Origin: an uncultured Corynebacterium sp.
Lineage (GTDB): Bacteria; Actinomycetota; Actinomycetes; Mycobacteriales; Mycobacteriaceae
Direction: 5' to 3'
NCBI GenBank assembly: GCA_943914355.1
Contig: CALUBS010000001.1
Coordinates: 1-64,000, forward strand
DNA: 64,000 nucleotides
Both the position numbers and the translations under genes were made by a program. Below the pieces are notes generated by a model that saw only the letters and a program-made list of their open reading frames with translations, searched no databases and was not told the DNA's origin. Below are positions 36,974-46,386 of this stretch, in pieces; the stretch's first letter is position 1, and every line of letters starts with the position of its first letter.

Positions 36974-38213
36974 CGGTTGAGCGCAGAAATCCCGCGAGAA
37001 TGAGCTTGACGGCGCACAGCGCGAGAAACATGGCGCCAAAAATTAGGCCGAACGGCGCCCACCACACCCCGGCGAGGCCCTCCCACAGCGCGCCCATCCC
37101 GGAATGAGAATCGGGATGCAGCAGCTGGTTGAGCAGCATCACTACCGTTGCGCTCAAGGCAATGACTATCGCCGCAGCGGTAACGGTCAGGCAAAAGGCC
37201 TCTCCCACCTGCACCCGTGCCCACGCCGCCGGTGAGGCGCCGGCCAACCGCAGGCCGCGTACATCGCTAGCGATGCGCGAGCGCATAATGAGTGAGGTCA
37301 ACACCGCACCAACGATGCTCGGGGCAACGACTGGGCCGAGAAATGCCGCGAAGACTCGCCCCGATGACAAGGTATCGAGGCTTTCCGTACCTTTGAGCAT
37401 CATCACCCCAGAGCCCACTGCAACGATCAGGCCACCGAGCAATACCCACGGCACGATATGAGGCACTGAGAAGCGGCGGCGCACCCGCACATTGGCCCCG
37501 GCGATGCCGCACAGGCGCGTCCATTGGTCCAGGGCGGGCATAAGCCACGGCGTCATGAGTGCCACCAGGATGACCAGCCCCATGGAAGCGGCGAGGCTAT
37601 CGCCAGGATCTTCTATCTGCAGGCAGCCGTACACGGCACCGCCTACCAAGCCTGCGGCCACGAGGCAGCGCAGCACCACCCACACCGGGCGCGATTCCAC
37701 CCGCGGGCGAAAGACCCGGCGCAGCGGTATGAGGGCACCGCAAACCGCCGATGCCACACACACGGACACGGCGATGCGGATGACCAGCGGGGTAATGGCC
37801 AATTCCGGCATGGGAATCCCGTCGCTGCGAAAGGCCGCGGCCATGGGCTCGACAAACAGGCGCGCCGGGAAGGTCCCGATGAGCGCCGCGATAGCGCTTA
37901 CGGCACTGACCTGCCCCACGATGAAGCTATTGATCATCCACCCGGGCATGCCAATCATGCGCCACGAGCGGTAGACGGGTTCGCGTTCCTCAATGATCAG
38001 CCGCATCTGCGACAGCGTAATCAACACGACGGCGCAGACCGCCATGCCCAGCACGGTACCACCGAGAGGCCCCGTGGGATCATCGTCCGCGTCCGAGGTG
38101 GCTACCAGCATCGATACCGCCAGTGCACACGCGGCCGATGAGACCACCATGGTCAGCGCAACGGCAAGCCAGGATAGCCAATTGCTTTGTAAATCCTTAA
38201 GCCACACCAGCAT
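36954..38213 (-). CDS. ABC transporter permease (FtsX-like)
   Basis: The 419-residue membrane protein has about eight hydrophobic segments and an FtsX/MacB-type layout with a second half (IMRSRIASDVRGLRLAGASPAAW) resembling the conserved cytosolic loop. It starts at MLVWLKDLQSNW, overlapping the ATPase gene by 17 bases. With the ATP-binding gene it forms an exporter of the kind that removes antimicrobial peptides or lipid-active drugs, and it is divergent from a two-component system. The substrate is unknown. Confidence 0.8.
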   Translation of the reverse strand: MLVWLKDLQSNWLSWLAVALTMVVSSAACALAVSMLVATSDADDDPTGPLGGTVLGMAVCAVVLITLSQMRLIIEEREPVYRSWRMIGMPGWMINSFIVGQVSAVSAIAALIGTFPARLFVEPMAAAFRSDGIPMPELAITPLVIRIAVSVCVASAVCGALIPLRRVFRPRVESRPVWVVLRCLVAAGLVGGAVYGCLQIEDPGDSLAASMGLVILVALMTPWLMPALDQWTRLCGIAGANVRVRRRFSVPHIVPWVLLGGLIVAVGSGVMMLKGTESLDTLSSGRVFAAFLGPVVAPSIVGAVLTSLIMRSRIASDVRGLRLAGASPAAWARVQVGEAFCLTVTAAAIVIALSATVVMLLNQLLHPDSHSGMGALWEGLAGVWWAPFGLIFGAMFLALCAVKLILAGFLRSTAQIRTN

Positions 38214-38802
38214 GGTTGGCCTCCTGGAGCTCGATAATGCGGTCGGCGGCCTCCGCGGCAAGGTGCGAGTGGGTCACCATGACCACTGCGGCCCCACCCC
38301 GTGCGGCGGTGCGGAGATGGGTAAGGACGAGCTCGGCGGTGGCATCGTCAAGCGCGCCCGTGGGCTCATCAGCAAAGATATACGGTGCACCGGCCAGCAA
38401 GGCGCGGGCCACGGCAACGCGCTGCTGCTGGCCGCCGGAAAGCTGCGCGGGCAGGCGGCGCTCAAGCCCGTCAAGCCCCAGAGACGCAAAGGTCTTCTGC
38501 ACCTCGTCGCTGGTGCAGCGCCGGCCGGAAAAGTGCGCGGTCAACGTGGCATTTTTGCGGGCGTTGAGCGATTCCAGCAGGTTATAGTCCTGGAATACGA
38601 AGGCGCGCTCCGTGCGGCCCGGCGCGTTGACCGTGCCGGAGCTGGGCTTATCCAGCCCGGAGAGCAGGTTCAACAGGGTGGTCTTGCCGCTACCGGATGG
38701 CCCCATAATCGCGACAAATTCCCCCGGCTCGATGCTTAAGTTCACCTCGGCGAGAGCGGGATGGGTGCCGTAGCGCTTGCTCAGATTCTGTGCTTTTAAC
38801 AT
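38197..38802 (-). CDS. ABC transporter ATP-binding protein (MacB/LolD-like)
   Basis: A short 201-residue ATPase has Walker A GPSGSGKTT, signature LSGGQQQRVAVARAL, Walker B YIFADEPTGALDD and the H-loop MVTHS. I start at MLKAQNLS; an ATG three codons upstream (MGSMLKAQ) is possible. The long upstream open frame is antisense to the histidine kinase. It pairs with the overlapping permease gene. Confidence 0.9.
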   Translation of the reverse strand: MLKAQNLSKRYGTHPALAEVNLSIEPGEFVAIMGPSGSGKTTLLNLLSGLDKPSSGTVNAPGRTERAFVFQDYNLLESLNARKNATLTAHFSGRRCTSDEVQKTFASLGLDGLERRLPAQLSGGQQQRVAVARALLAGAPYIFADEPTGALDDATAELVLTHLRTAARGGAAVVMVTHSHLAAEAADRIIELQEANHAGVA

Positions 38803-38914
38803 GCTTCCCATTCCACCGGCCGCATCCCGCACGCGCGATGGGGATAGCTGCCCAGAAAATGGTGGGGCTAGCTCTACTGCCACCACCCCGGCGCGGCGGC
38901 TAGGCTGAACGAAT

Positions 38915-40111
38915 ATGCGAACTGTCAAGGCCAATGCGTGGAGCCTCGTCCTCGGTGTGCTCGCGCTTCCGGGACTGGTGGTCTCCGTACTCATGCTGCC
39001 GTGGATTCCGCTGGTAGCCCGCGCCGCGGAGTTTATCGGCCGCTGTGGTGCGAAATGGATGGGCGTTGATATTCCCGCGCGACGGGCCAACCGTTGGTTT
39101 GATTGGCAGCAGCTTTATCACCTCCTACTGCAACTTCTTATTTGCGTGGCCTGCTTTGCCAACTGGGTCTTTGTCGGTTTTGTCGCGGGCGTACTGGTTA
39201 TCGCGCCGTTTATTCCGCAGGCCGAGTTCAACGTCGGCGAGTGGACCACCGATAATCGCCCATTGATTTTTGTCGTGTGCTGGCTCGCGGCCACCGTGCT
39301 CTTCGTCCTACTGGTGGTGCTCAACCGCCTGCTGGTCAAGGCCTCTATTTCCCTCACCCGCCTCGCGCTGAGCCCTTCTGCGCAGGAGTTGGCGGCCTCA
39401 CGCGCCACGCTTATTGATGCCTTTTCGGGCGAGCGCCGCCGCATCGAGCGCGAGCTCCACGACGGTCCCCAGCAGTACCTGACCGCGCTCAAGCTCAACC
39501 TGGCTGCGGCCAAGCTGCAGGCCCCGCCCGAGGCTCAGCAGGCGCTTGCCGATGCCGAACACAACGCCACCCATGCCCTATCCGCCCTGCGCGCTACCGT
39601 GCGCGGCATTGCACCACAGGTGCTTTTCGATGACGGCCTCATCCCCGCCCTCGATGAGCTCTTAGCCCACAGCGGGCTCGACGCGGAATTGCACGTTGAA
39701 GGCGCAGAACGCTCCATTGGGGAAACGACGGCGCTACTGGCCTACCACGCGGTAGCAGAAGCACTAACCAACGCTTCCACCCACGGCGCGGCCACCGCCG
39801 CCACCGTGTCCATATCTTTTGGCGACGATCTCCGCGTGAGCGTCCGCGATAATGGCGTCGGCGGCCTCTCCGCAGGAGGAGGCCCTAGCGCGTCCGGCCC
39901 CGCGCATTCCCGTGCCGGTGTTGGTACCAGCGCCGACACAGGTGACGAAGCGACTAGCGCAAAGACCACCGGGGCGACTGCGGGCACTGGGTTGGCAGGG
40001 CTGCACGAGCGGGCAGCGGCACTAGGCGGCAGCGTCGACTTCTTTCCCGCTCACACAGAGGGACAAGGAGCAACCTTAACCATGTCACTACCGCTAAAGG
40101 AGGCCCGATGA
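38915..40111 (+). CDS. NarL-type sensor histidine kinase
   Basis: The 398-residue kinase has four N-terminal membrane segments (about 10-35, 67-105 and 118-140) and a HisKA_3 dimerisation motif, ERRRIERELHDGPQQYL, with the phospho-accepting histidine at about 182. The HATPase domain has NASTHG and DNGVGG boxes, followed by a Gly/Ala/Ser/Thr-rich insert and GTGLAGLHERAAALGG. It overlaps its response regulator by four bases and faces the ABC genes, a layout typical of envelope-stress or drug-sensing systems. Confidence 0.9.
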   Translation: MRTVKANAWSLVLGVLALPGLVVSVLMLPWIPLVARAAEFIGRCGAKWMGVDIPARRANRWFDWQQLYHLLLQLLICVACFANWVFVGFVAGVLVIAPFIPQAEFNVGEWTTDNRPLIFVVCWLAATVLFVLLVVLNRLLVKASISLTRLALSPSAQELAASRATLIDAFSGERRRIERELHDGPQQYLTALKLNLAAAKLQAPPEAQQALADAEHNATHALSALRATVRGIAPQVLFDDGLIPALDELLAHSGLDAELHVEGAERSIGETTALLAYHAVAEALTNASTHGAATAATVSISFGDDLRVSVRDNGVGGLSAGGGPSASGPAHSRAGVGTSADTGDEATSAKTTGATAGTGLAGLHERAAALGGSVDFFPAHTEGQGATLTMSLPLKEAR

Positions 40112-40743
40112 AACTCTTATTGGCAGAAGATTCTGCCCTTTTGCGCGCCGGGCTAGAACAGCTTTTGACGGCACTGGGCCATAGCGTGACCGCTGTCAAC
40201 GATGCGGAGGAATTGCGCGCCTGCGCGGGCAGTGACCACTTCGATCTGATCATTAGCGATGTCCGCATGCCGCCTACCATGAGCGATGATGGGCTGCGCG
40301 CCGTGCACGATGTTCGGGCAGCAGACCCGTCGCAACCGGTGGTGGTGCTCAGCCAATACGTGGCGGCAAGCTACTTGGACCGGCTCTTAGAGCACGGCGG
40401 ATTCGGCTACCTGCTCAAAGAGCGCGTATCTGATGTGGACGAATTCGTGCACACCCTCGAGGAAGTGGCGGGCGGCGGTACCGTCGTCGACCCAGAAGTG
40501 GTCACCGCCCTGCTATCCGCGCGGCGCACGGGGCTGAGCCAATTAACCGCCCGCGAACGCGAGGTTTTGGGGCTCATGGCACAAGGTTTGAGCAATCAAG
40601 AAATTGAAAACGCGCTGGTATTAACCGCGGGCGCGGTAAGCAAGCACGTCTCCAATGTTTTTCTAAAACTCGGATTTCGTCCCGAAGACGCCAATCGCCG
40701 GGTCAAAGCGGTGCTGATGTGGCTGCGCCACACCGAGCGTTAA
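40108..40743 (+). CDS. NarL/FixJ-family response regulator
   Basis: The 211-residue regulator has a receiver domain with LLAEDSALLRAGLEQLL and the phospho-acceptor in DLIISDVRMP (about residue 51), then a LuxR-type helix-turn-helix (LTAREREVLGLMAQGLSNQEI, given in part as LTAREREVLGLMAQG). It is coupled by overlap to the kinase. The divergent ABC exporter is the likeliest target. Confidence 0.92.
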   Translation: MKLLLAEDSALLRAGLEQLLTALGHSVTAVNDAEELRACAGSDHFDLIISDVRMPPTMSDDGLRAVHDVRAADPSQPVVVLSQYVAASYLDRLLEHGGFGYLLKERVSDVDEFVHTLEEVAGGGTVVDPEVVTALLSARRTGLSQLTAREREVLGLMAQGLSNQEIENALVLTAGAVSKHVSNVFLKLGFRPEDANRRVKAVLMWLRHTER

Positions 40744-40752
40744 AAAGGGTGC

Positions 40753-41181
40753 TTATGCGCTCTTCGTGGAGTTGATGACCGCAGCGCGCCAGAGCGTGTA
40801 CTCGTCCGAGAAATCCTCGCGGTAGTTTTTCACCGCGCGGATGCCGTGCTCAACGGATGCGATGACCTCGTCGATGTAGTCTTCCTCGCCCTCTGCATCC
40901 ACGAAGATAACTGGGCCGCTGATAGCGCGGATGGGATCCTGCAAAAAGGCGGAGTTTCCCGTGTCGGCAGCATTGCGGGCCAGGGAAGCAACCGGGTTGG
41001 GCTCGGCGCCTTCCTGTTTAGCTTCTGGGTTATACAGCGCGGCGTAGGTCGTGCCGTCATCTTGAAAGACGACGGAGACGCGATCCTCGGTGGTGCCGCC
41101 CAAGAACTGGTTGGCGTGTTCTAACTCAAACTCGATTTTTCTGCGAGTGAGATCGGGGTTGACGAGGAAACCAACGGTCAT
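40753..41181 (-). CDS. conserved hypothetical protein
   Basis: This 142-residue soluble, acidic protein (MTVGFLVNPDLTRRKIEFEL) has no recognised domain and no membrane segment. AAAGGA lies ten bases before the ATG. It converges on the response regulator gene with only nine bases between stops and sits downstream of the tsaD operon. The function is unknown. Confidence 0.65.
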   Translation of the reverse strand: MTVGFLVNPDLTRRKIEFELEHANQFLGGTTEDRVSVVFQDDGTTYAALYNPEAKQEGAEPNPVASLARNAADTGNSAFLQDPIRAISGPVIFVDAEGEEDYIDEVIASVEHGIRAVKNYREDFSDEYTLWRAAVINSTKSA

Positions 41182-41270
41182 GAGAGAAAGATCCTTTAAA
41201 GCGGAGAAGGCGTGAACGCGTTAAACGTTACCGCCGCTTCCCCCACCCCGCAGTGCGAGGAAGAAGAACT

Positions 41271-42314
41271 TTAGGTTAACTGTGGCTCTTCCACATCCAT
41301 TTGCGTATCGGTGCCAATACCCAGGCTCGACGGCGCAGCCCCCTCATGAATGAGCTGGGCGCCAAGGGCTGCAATCATCACGCCGTTATCGGTGCACAGG
41401 TTAAACCGCGGCACGCGCAGCTCCACACCGGCGGCATTGCAACGCTCGGCGGCTAGCTCCCGCAGCCGGGAATTGGCCACGACGCCGCCACCGAGCAACA
41501 GCACCTTCGCCCCGGTATCCTCGCAGGCACGAATGGCCTTGGCGGTGAGTACGTCGGCCACCGCCTCTTGGAACGAGGCGCATACATCCTCCACGGAGAT
41601 GGTCTCGCCGGCCTTTTCGGTGCGCTCCACATAGCGCGCAACGGAGGTTTTGAGCCCCGAGAATGAGAAATCATGCCGGTGCTCGCCGCGCAGATCTTCG
41701 GCGCGCGACATGCCACGGGGGAAATCGATGGTGGGGTTTCCGCGGGCGGCCAACTTATCAATGACCGGCCCGCCCGGATACCCCAGCCCTAGGAGGCGGG
41801 AGACTTTGTCGTAGGCTTCACCGGCGGCATCGTCAAGCGTGGAGCCCAATTCGCGCATGGGCTTTCCCACGGCCTCGACCTCGAGCAACTGCGTGTGCCC
41901 ACCGGAGACCAGCAGGGCGACCGAGTGCGGCAGGCTCTCGCCCTCGAGGTTGGCCACGGCGACGTGCCCGCCGAGGTGGTTGACGCCATAAAAAGGCACG
42001 CCCCACGCGGCGGCATAAGCCTTGGCTGCGGAAGCACCCACGAGCAGGGCTCCGGCCAGGCCCGGGCCCACGGTGGCGGCAATGGCATCGGGCTTATCGA
42101 TGCCCGCCTCCTCCAACGCCGCCCGCATCACCTGCGGCATGGCCTCCAGGTGCGCACGGGAAGCGATTTCTGGCACGACGCCGCCAAAGCGCGCGTGCTG
42201 CTGCATTGACGAAGCAACGGCATTGGCGATGATCTCCATGTGGCCGTCTTGGTCCAGCTCGACAATGCCCACCCCGGTCTCATCGCAGGAGGACTCGATG
42301 CCCATGACCTTCAT
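41271..42314 (-). CDS. tsaD: tRNA t6A37 threonylcarbamoyltransferase TsaD
   Basis: TsaD transfers the threonylcarbamoyl group to A37 of ANN-decoding tRNAs with TsaB and TsaE. The 347-residue ASKHA-fold product has [14 protein letters not shown], the metal-ligand motif [17 protein letters not shown] and NSRLREL. Its ATG overlaps the rimI stop as TAATG. Confidence 0.95.
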   Translation of the reverse strand: MKVMGIESSCDETGVGIVELDQDGHMEIIANAVASSMQQHARFGGVVPEIASRAHLEAMPQVMRAALEEAGIDKPDAIAATVGPGLAGALLVGASAAKAYAAAWGVPFYGVNHLGGHVAVANLEGESLPHSVALLVSGGHTQLLEVEAVGKPMRELGSTLDDAAGEAYDKVSRLLGLGYPGGPVIDKLAARGNPTIDFPRGMSRAEDLRGEHRHDFSFSGLKTSVARYVERTEKAGETISVEDVCASFQEAVADVLTAKAIRACEDTGAKVLLLGGGVVANSRLRELAAERCNAAGVELRVPRFNLCTDNGVMIAALGAQLIHEGAAPSSLGIGTDTQMDVEEPQLT

Positions 42315-42835
42315 TACTGCTCCTTTGCTTCGCGCTGTCTTGCTTGTGGCGACTGGCCGGGGCGCACCATGACGTGCGCATCCGCGCCAGAAGGCTGATA
42401 ATAATTGCGGCGAATCCCCTCGATGTTAAAGCCATAGCGCCGGTATAGCTCGATGGCGGGATCGTTTCCCACACGCACCTCTAAGAAGATGGGCGCGCTT
42501 TTTAAGTCCGCGATATAGCAAATATTGTCCATCATCATGCGCGCGATGCCGCGGCGCTGGGCCTTTGGATCGACGCCGATGGTGTGGATTTCAAACTCGG
42601 GGTCCGCGGCTGGGCCCATCATGCCGATGCCTGCATAGCCCAATAAGACCGGCTCCTGGCCGTCCTCCGGCACTGCGGGATCTAGGGCGCCTTCCACCCC
42701 GAGGTAGAAGTTGAAGGGCTGAGCCATTTCTTGCTTAAATACCGCTTCCGTCCACGGGGTTTCACCGGGAAAAAGCACCTTTTCCAGCTCGGCGCAGCGC
42801 GGGGCATCGGCAGGGGTGAGCTCGCGCAGGTTCAC
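42314..42835 (-). CDS. rimI: ribosomal protein alanine N-acetyltransferase RimI
   Basis: This is a GNAT acetyltransferase of 173 residues with the acetyl-CoA loop [16 protein letters not shown] and the RimI ending [18 protein letters not shown]. RimI acetylates the N-terminus of S18 in E. coli, and in actinobacteria it lies between tsaB and tsaD, as here. The overlaps on both sides indicate one translationally coupled operon. Confidence 0.92.
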   Translation of the reverse strand: MNLRELTPADAPRCAELEKVLFPGETPWTEAVFKQEMAQPFNFYLGVEGALDPAVPEDGQEPVLLGYAGIGMMGPAADPEFEIHTIGVDPKAQRRGIARMMMDNICYIADLKSAPIFLEVRVGNDPAIELYRRYGFNIEGIRRNYYQPSGADAHVMVRPGQSPQARQREAKEQ

Positions 42836-43524
42836 AGGCGCACCTCTGGAATGGCCGCGGAAAGCTGCTGCTTTTTGGGAGGAACCGCATCGGGCCGGCG
42901 CAGGTACAACGGTACGAATGGCTCCGGATCCGCGTCGAGCCGCGCGACGGCCACCAGGCCCTCTGCGGTGGGCGCGGCTTCGCTGCGTGGCAGCGCAGCG
43001 AGTTCCTCCGGCAACCCCTCAGCAAGCTTCTCCGGGATGACCACCTGCGCGATGTCCTGCAGGTCAAGCTCCCCCGGCTTCGAAACGTCCGGACCCACAA
43101 TGCGTTGTCCCGCGCGGTAGGTGGCCCAATAAATTTCCTTGCGGCGGGCATCGGTAGCAACCAGCGCTGCGTCTGCCGCGTCCCTTTCATCGGCTGCATC
43201 GGCCCCCGCTAGCGCGGCGTGCGCGATGGCATCATGGGTGCAGACGCCGTGGAGGGGGATGGAGAGGGCATCGGCAAGCGCCTGCGCCGTGGCCATGCCA
43301 ACGCGCAAGCCGGTAAAGGGGCCAGGGCCCATGCCCGCAACGATGGCGTCGAGGGTGCCGAGCTCCAGCCCAGCCTCGCTCATCACCTCGAGGATGGTGG
43401 GCATGAGCCGTTCATTGTGCGCGCGCGTATCGGCCAGCACGCGCTGTGTTATCTGCCCAGACTCGGTGTCGACTACCCCGGTGACCAGGGCGGTCGTCGC
43501 CGTATCAATGGCCAGGACGTGCAT
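42832..43524 (-). CDS. tsaB: t6A biosynthesis protein TsaB
   Basis: TsaB is the inactive TsaD paralogue that scaffolds the t6A complex. The 230-residue product starts MHVLAIDTATTALVTGVVD and contains GPGPFTGLRVGMATAQALADAL (in part GPGPFTGLRVGMATAQ). Its start overlaps the stop of the upstream membrane-anchored protein (TAATG), and its end overlaps rimI by four bases. Confidence 0.93.
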   Translation of the reverse strand: MHVLAIDTATTALVTGVVDTESGQITQRVLADTRAHNERLMPTILEVMSEAGLELGTLDAIVAGMGPGPFTGLRVGMATAQALADALSIPLHGVCTHDAIAHAALAGADAADERDAADAALVATDARRKEIYWATYRAGQRIVGPDVSKPGELDLQDIAQVVIPEKLAEGLPEELAALPRSEAAPTAEGLVAVARLDADPEPFVPLYLRRPDAVPPKKQQLSAAIPEVRL

Positions 43525-44033
43525 TAGCCGACCAGCTTCCACACGCCGTCTTCGCTCTGGAAGGCCAGCGGCTGGGAGCCCTGAACCAGCGGAACCCCGC
43601 CGTCGAGCCCGTGACCCTGCTGCTCCATGGCCTTAACCTGGGCGTTGATCATCTCGCAGACCTCAACCTCGGAGGAATCCAATTCCTCTACATAGGGATC
43701 AACGTTGTGGCCCAGGGCCATGACGTAGCTCTTGCCCTCAGGGACGACGCCGTCCTCGAAGGTGATGTCATCAGGGTTCGGGGCTGCTTCCTTAACCTTG
43801 TCTTCCGCCATGCCGGAGCAGATGAAGCCGATGGCGCTGTAGTCGGCGCCGTAGACATCAGAAGGAATGAGCGACATTACCTCGAGGTTCCGCGGGGCGT
43901 GCTGCAAGGTATTGGTGAGGTTTCCCTCCAGGGAATCCTCATCACGCAGGGTAGCCCCGGCAACGAGCACCATCATCACAATGATAAATAGCGCGATAAT
44001 GGTCGTGGTCAGGTTGCGAGCAAATTTAGTCAT
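43524..44033 (-). CDS. membrane-anchored hypothetical protein heading the tsaB operon
   Basis: The 169-residue product has one N-terminal transmembrane segment (about 9-28) and an acidic extracytoplasmic part with two cysteines (CSGM, about 72; CEMI, about 127) that could form a disulfide. No family is recognised. The TAATG overlap couples it to tsaB, unusual for an envelope protein placed before a tRNA-modification operon. Confidence 0.7.
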   Translation of the reverse strand: MTKFARNLTTTIIALFIIVMMVLVAGATLRDEDSLEGNLTNTLQHAPRNLEVMSLIPSDVYGADYSAIGFICSGMAEDKVKEAAPNPDDITFEDGVVPEGKSYVMALGHNVDPYVEELDSSEVEVCEMINAQVKAMEQQGHGLDGGVPLVQGSQPLAFQSEDGVWKLVG

Positions 44034-44068
44034 GGGGTGAGTAACGCTCCTCGGGTCAAGGGGGTCCT

Positions 44069-44080
44069 ATATGTACATAT
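44069..44080. promoter_or_regulatory. 12-bp perfect palindrome upstream of the tsaB operon
   Basis: ATATGTACATAT is perfectly symmetric and lies 36 bases upstream of the first gene, where an operator or -10 element would be expected. No regulator is identified. Confidence 0.35.
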
Positions 44081-44133
44081 GGTGAAGTGATTGTCAGTTC
44101 TATTACCGAGGCTACTCGGCGGCTAACAAGCAC

Positions 44134-44183
44134 TCACCCACTGGGTAGTGCCTGCCAGTGTAGGCGGCATACCCAGTGGGTGA
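44134..44183. repeat. 14-bp inverted repeat between the AspT-like gene and the tsaB operon
   Basis: TCACCCACTGGGTA and TACCCAGTGGGTGA are perfect inverted copies separated by 22 bases, which themselves partly pair (TGCC/GGCA). The structure follows the transporter stop on the minus strand and may be its terminator, although the U-tail is poor. Each arm contains the near-palindrome CCCACTGGG, so protein binding is also possible. Confidence 0.7.
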
Positions 44184-44207
44184 ATAATTAGCGCGGGGCA
44201 TACGGGG

Positions 44208-45800
44208 CTAAAGCAATAACAATAACAGCACCTGAGCGGCGATAATCTTGCCAATGATGGTGGTGGGATACACCGTTGCCCAGCCGCGCCCAGCGAGCTC
44301 CGTGCCGGTTTGGCCCCGGATATAGGCAAATACTGCCGGGTTCGTGGTCATGCCGGCCGCACAGCCCATGGCCTCGTCCCACTTCAAACGCAGCACTAGC
44401 ATGCCGATGACGCCGATAAGGATGGCCGATACCAAGGTAATGATAAAGCCAACGCCGATGATGGTCAGCGAGGACGGATCCGTCAGGGCATCGCGGAACG
44501 ATGCGCCTGCCGATGTCCCCACGCCCGCCAGGAAGAGCGTCAGACCCAGGTTCGAAAGTGTTTCCCTGGTATGGAAGGGCATCTGCCAGTTGATGGGGCC
44601 GGTGCGGTTCAGGTAGCCGAGGAATAGGCCGACCACGACGGGACCGCCACCAAAGCCCAGCTGCAGGGTCGATCCGCCCGGCATAGGAATGGGGATAAGG
44701 CCCAACAACATTCCCAAGGTCAAACCGATGGACATGGACAATAGGTCAGCGTTGCCGAGCGCCGATTCGGAATCGCCCAAGTACTTGCGCACCTCGCGCA
44801 CGTGGTGCGAGCCACACACCACGCGCACGCGGTCGGAGTAATTGAGCACCATATCCGGGTGCGGGACCTCATCGCTATCACCCTTGCGCACGCGGGCGAT
44901 AATAAAGCCGTGCTCGAGCGCATCGATATCGCGGATGCGCTTTCCCGCCACCTTCGGGTTCGACACGGTCACACGCTTATATTGCAAGCCCGCCTCTGGG
45001 GTGAGCTCGACGGGGTATTCCTCACCGAGCACCTCGATGGCACCGGCGACGTCTTTTTCGGAGCCATTAATAAGGAATGCCTCGCCCTTGCGCAGGGGCA
45101 TATCCGGCTGTGCCAGACGGTGATTTTCCATATCGGAGATCTCGCGGGTGGCCACCACACTATGTCCGGTTACTTGGTACAGGTGCCCGGCCGTATCCGG
45201 GAAGTCTTTGGTCAGCCGCACGCCTTTGGCTACCAGTGGAGCGGGAATCATCCCCTCTTCCTTGGCGTCCGCCTCGTGGTCTACCTTGAGAACCTTCGCG
45301 CCGATGGCGGCGACCAGGATCGCGCCGATGACCGCGCCCGGATAAGCCAGCGAATAGCCGACGACCGGGGTGGAGTTGCCCAGCATATCCACCACCGCTG
45401 CCATACCTGGGGTGGACGATAGCGAACCGGCAAACATACCCGCGGCGACATCCGTATCGAGGTCGAAGACGCGGATGAGCCCAAAGCCCACGCCGACGAG
45501 CAGGACCAACATGCTGATCATAAAGACGGTCAGCTTCCAGCCGCGGGTGGCAAATTCACGGACGAACGACGGCCCGAAATTAAGGCCAATGGCATAGACA
45601 AAGATGGCCAAGCCGAATTGGTATACCAGCGGTGGAATCTGGATATCCGGATTGGCGGTAGACAGCCCGAGCGCCACGAACATCGCGGCCGCGGCGCCCA
45701 AAGAGATGCCAAAGAATTTAATTTTGCCGATGGCCAAACCAATGGCCATGATGGCAAAAAGGGCGAGCAGAGGACTGGAGGCTAGGAGATCTAACACCAT
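44208..45800 (-). CDS. AspT/YidE-family transporter (SucE-like) with TrkA-C domains
   Basis: The 530-residue transporter has five N-terminal membrane helices with FGLAIFVYAIGLNFGPSF, a cytosolic pair of TrkA-C (RCK_C) domains (about 205-370) and five or six C-terminal helices with GLTLFLAGVGTSAG. This is the aspartate:alanine exchanger architecture, which also includes the C. glutamicum succinate exporter SucE. The substrate is probably a dicarboxylate or amino acid. It separates tsaE from the tsaB-rimI-tsaD genes, which are adjacent in many relatives. Confidence 0.85.
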   Translation of the reverse strand: MVLDLLASSPLLALFAIMAIGLAIGKIKFFGISLGAAAAMFVALGLSTANPDIQIPPLVYQFGLAIFVYAIGLNFGPSFVREFATRGWKLTVFMISMLVLLVGVGFGLIRVFDLDTDVAAGMFAGSLSSTPGMAAVVDMLGNSTPVVGYSLAYPGAVIGAILVAAIGAKVLKVDHEADAKEEGMIPAPLVAKGVRLTKDFPDTAGHLYQVTGHSVVATREISDMENHRLAQPDMPLRKGEAFLINGSEKDVAGAIEVLGEEYPVELTPEAGLQYKRVTVSNPKVAGKRIRDIDALEHGFIIARVRKGDSDEVPHPDMVLNYSDRVRVVCGSHHVREVRKYLGDSESALGNADLLSMSIGLTLGMLLGLIPIPMPGGSTLQLGFGGGPVVVGLFLGYLNRTGPINWQMPFHTRETLSNLGLTLFLAGVGTSAGASFRDALTDPSSLTIIGVGFIITLVSAILIGVIGMLVLRLKWDEAMGCAAGMTTNPAVFAYIRGQTGTELAGRGWATVYPTTIIGKIIAAQVLLLLLL

Positions 45801-45885
45801 TCAAGGATCCCGCACCTTAAATACCTAAAGCAACTTGACGCCTTAAGATATCCATCACTTATACCTTCAAATTAATGAGACCTAC

Positions 45886-46386
45886 CTAATCATTGCGGCG
45901 CCACGACCAGCTGACGCGGCGCACGTCCTCATCGGCGCCGGCGAACTCCGCCGGTTCGCGGTCGATGCTGACAAAGAGGTAGGAATCCGCAATCTGCTCG
46001 ATAAGGCCGCCGCCCCATTCGGCGATGACGACGGCATCAGCAAGCTCGGTATCCAAGTCCAAGGCATCCAGCTCCCCCAAGGGATCGCCGGAGTTCGCCC
46101 CGCCCTCATCCAAGAGGCGGTACGCATCCACGTGCACCAGGTCCGGTCCCCCAACCCGGGAGCGGTGCACGCGGGCAATGACGAACGTGGGCGAGGTAAT
46201 GCGGCCCTTGACCTGCATGCCTTGGGCTATTCCTTGGGTGAAGGTGGTCTTGCCCGCGCCCAATGGGCCATCCAAGATGACGACATCGCCGGCTTCCAGC
46301 GCGGCGCCCAGTTCCTTGCCGCAGGCGTGGGTCTGTTCCACCGTTGCCAAATCGCGGGTTCCAGACTCCGGAAAACTACTGCGCAT
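45886..46386 (-). CDS. tsaE: tRNA t6A biosynthesis ATPase TsaE
   Basis: The 166-residue P-loop protein has Walker A LDGPLGAGKTTFTQGIA and the TsaE motifs ITSPTFVIARVH, VHVDAYRL and VIAEWGGGL. It supplies ATP hydrolysis to the TsaD/TsaB complex. It overlaps the alr end by 11 bases, so the two are cotranscribed. Confidence 0.93.
   Translation of the reverse strand: MRSSFPESGTRDLATVEQTHACGKELGAALEAGDVVILDGPLGAGKTTFTQGIAQGMQVKGRITSPTFVIARVHRSRVGGPDLVHVDAYRLLDEGGANSGDPLGELDALDLDTELADAVVIAEWGGGLIEQIADSYLFVSIDREPAEFAGADEDVRRVSWSWRRND

Noticed and set aside
45870..45893. DtxR-like box upstream of the AspT-like transporter
   Set aside because: Only about eleven of nineteen consensus positions match, and it overlaps the tsaE stop codon.
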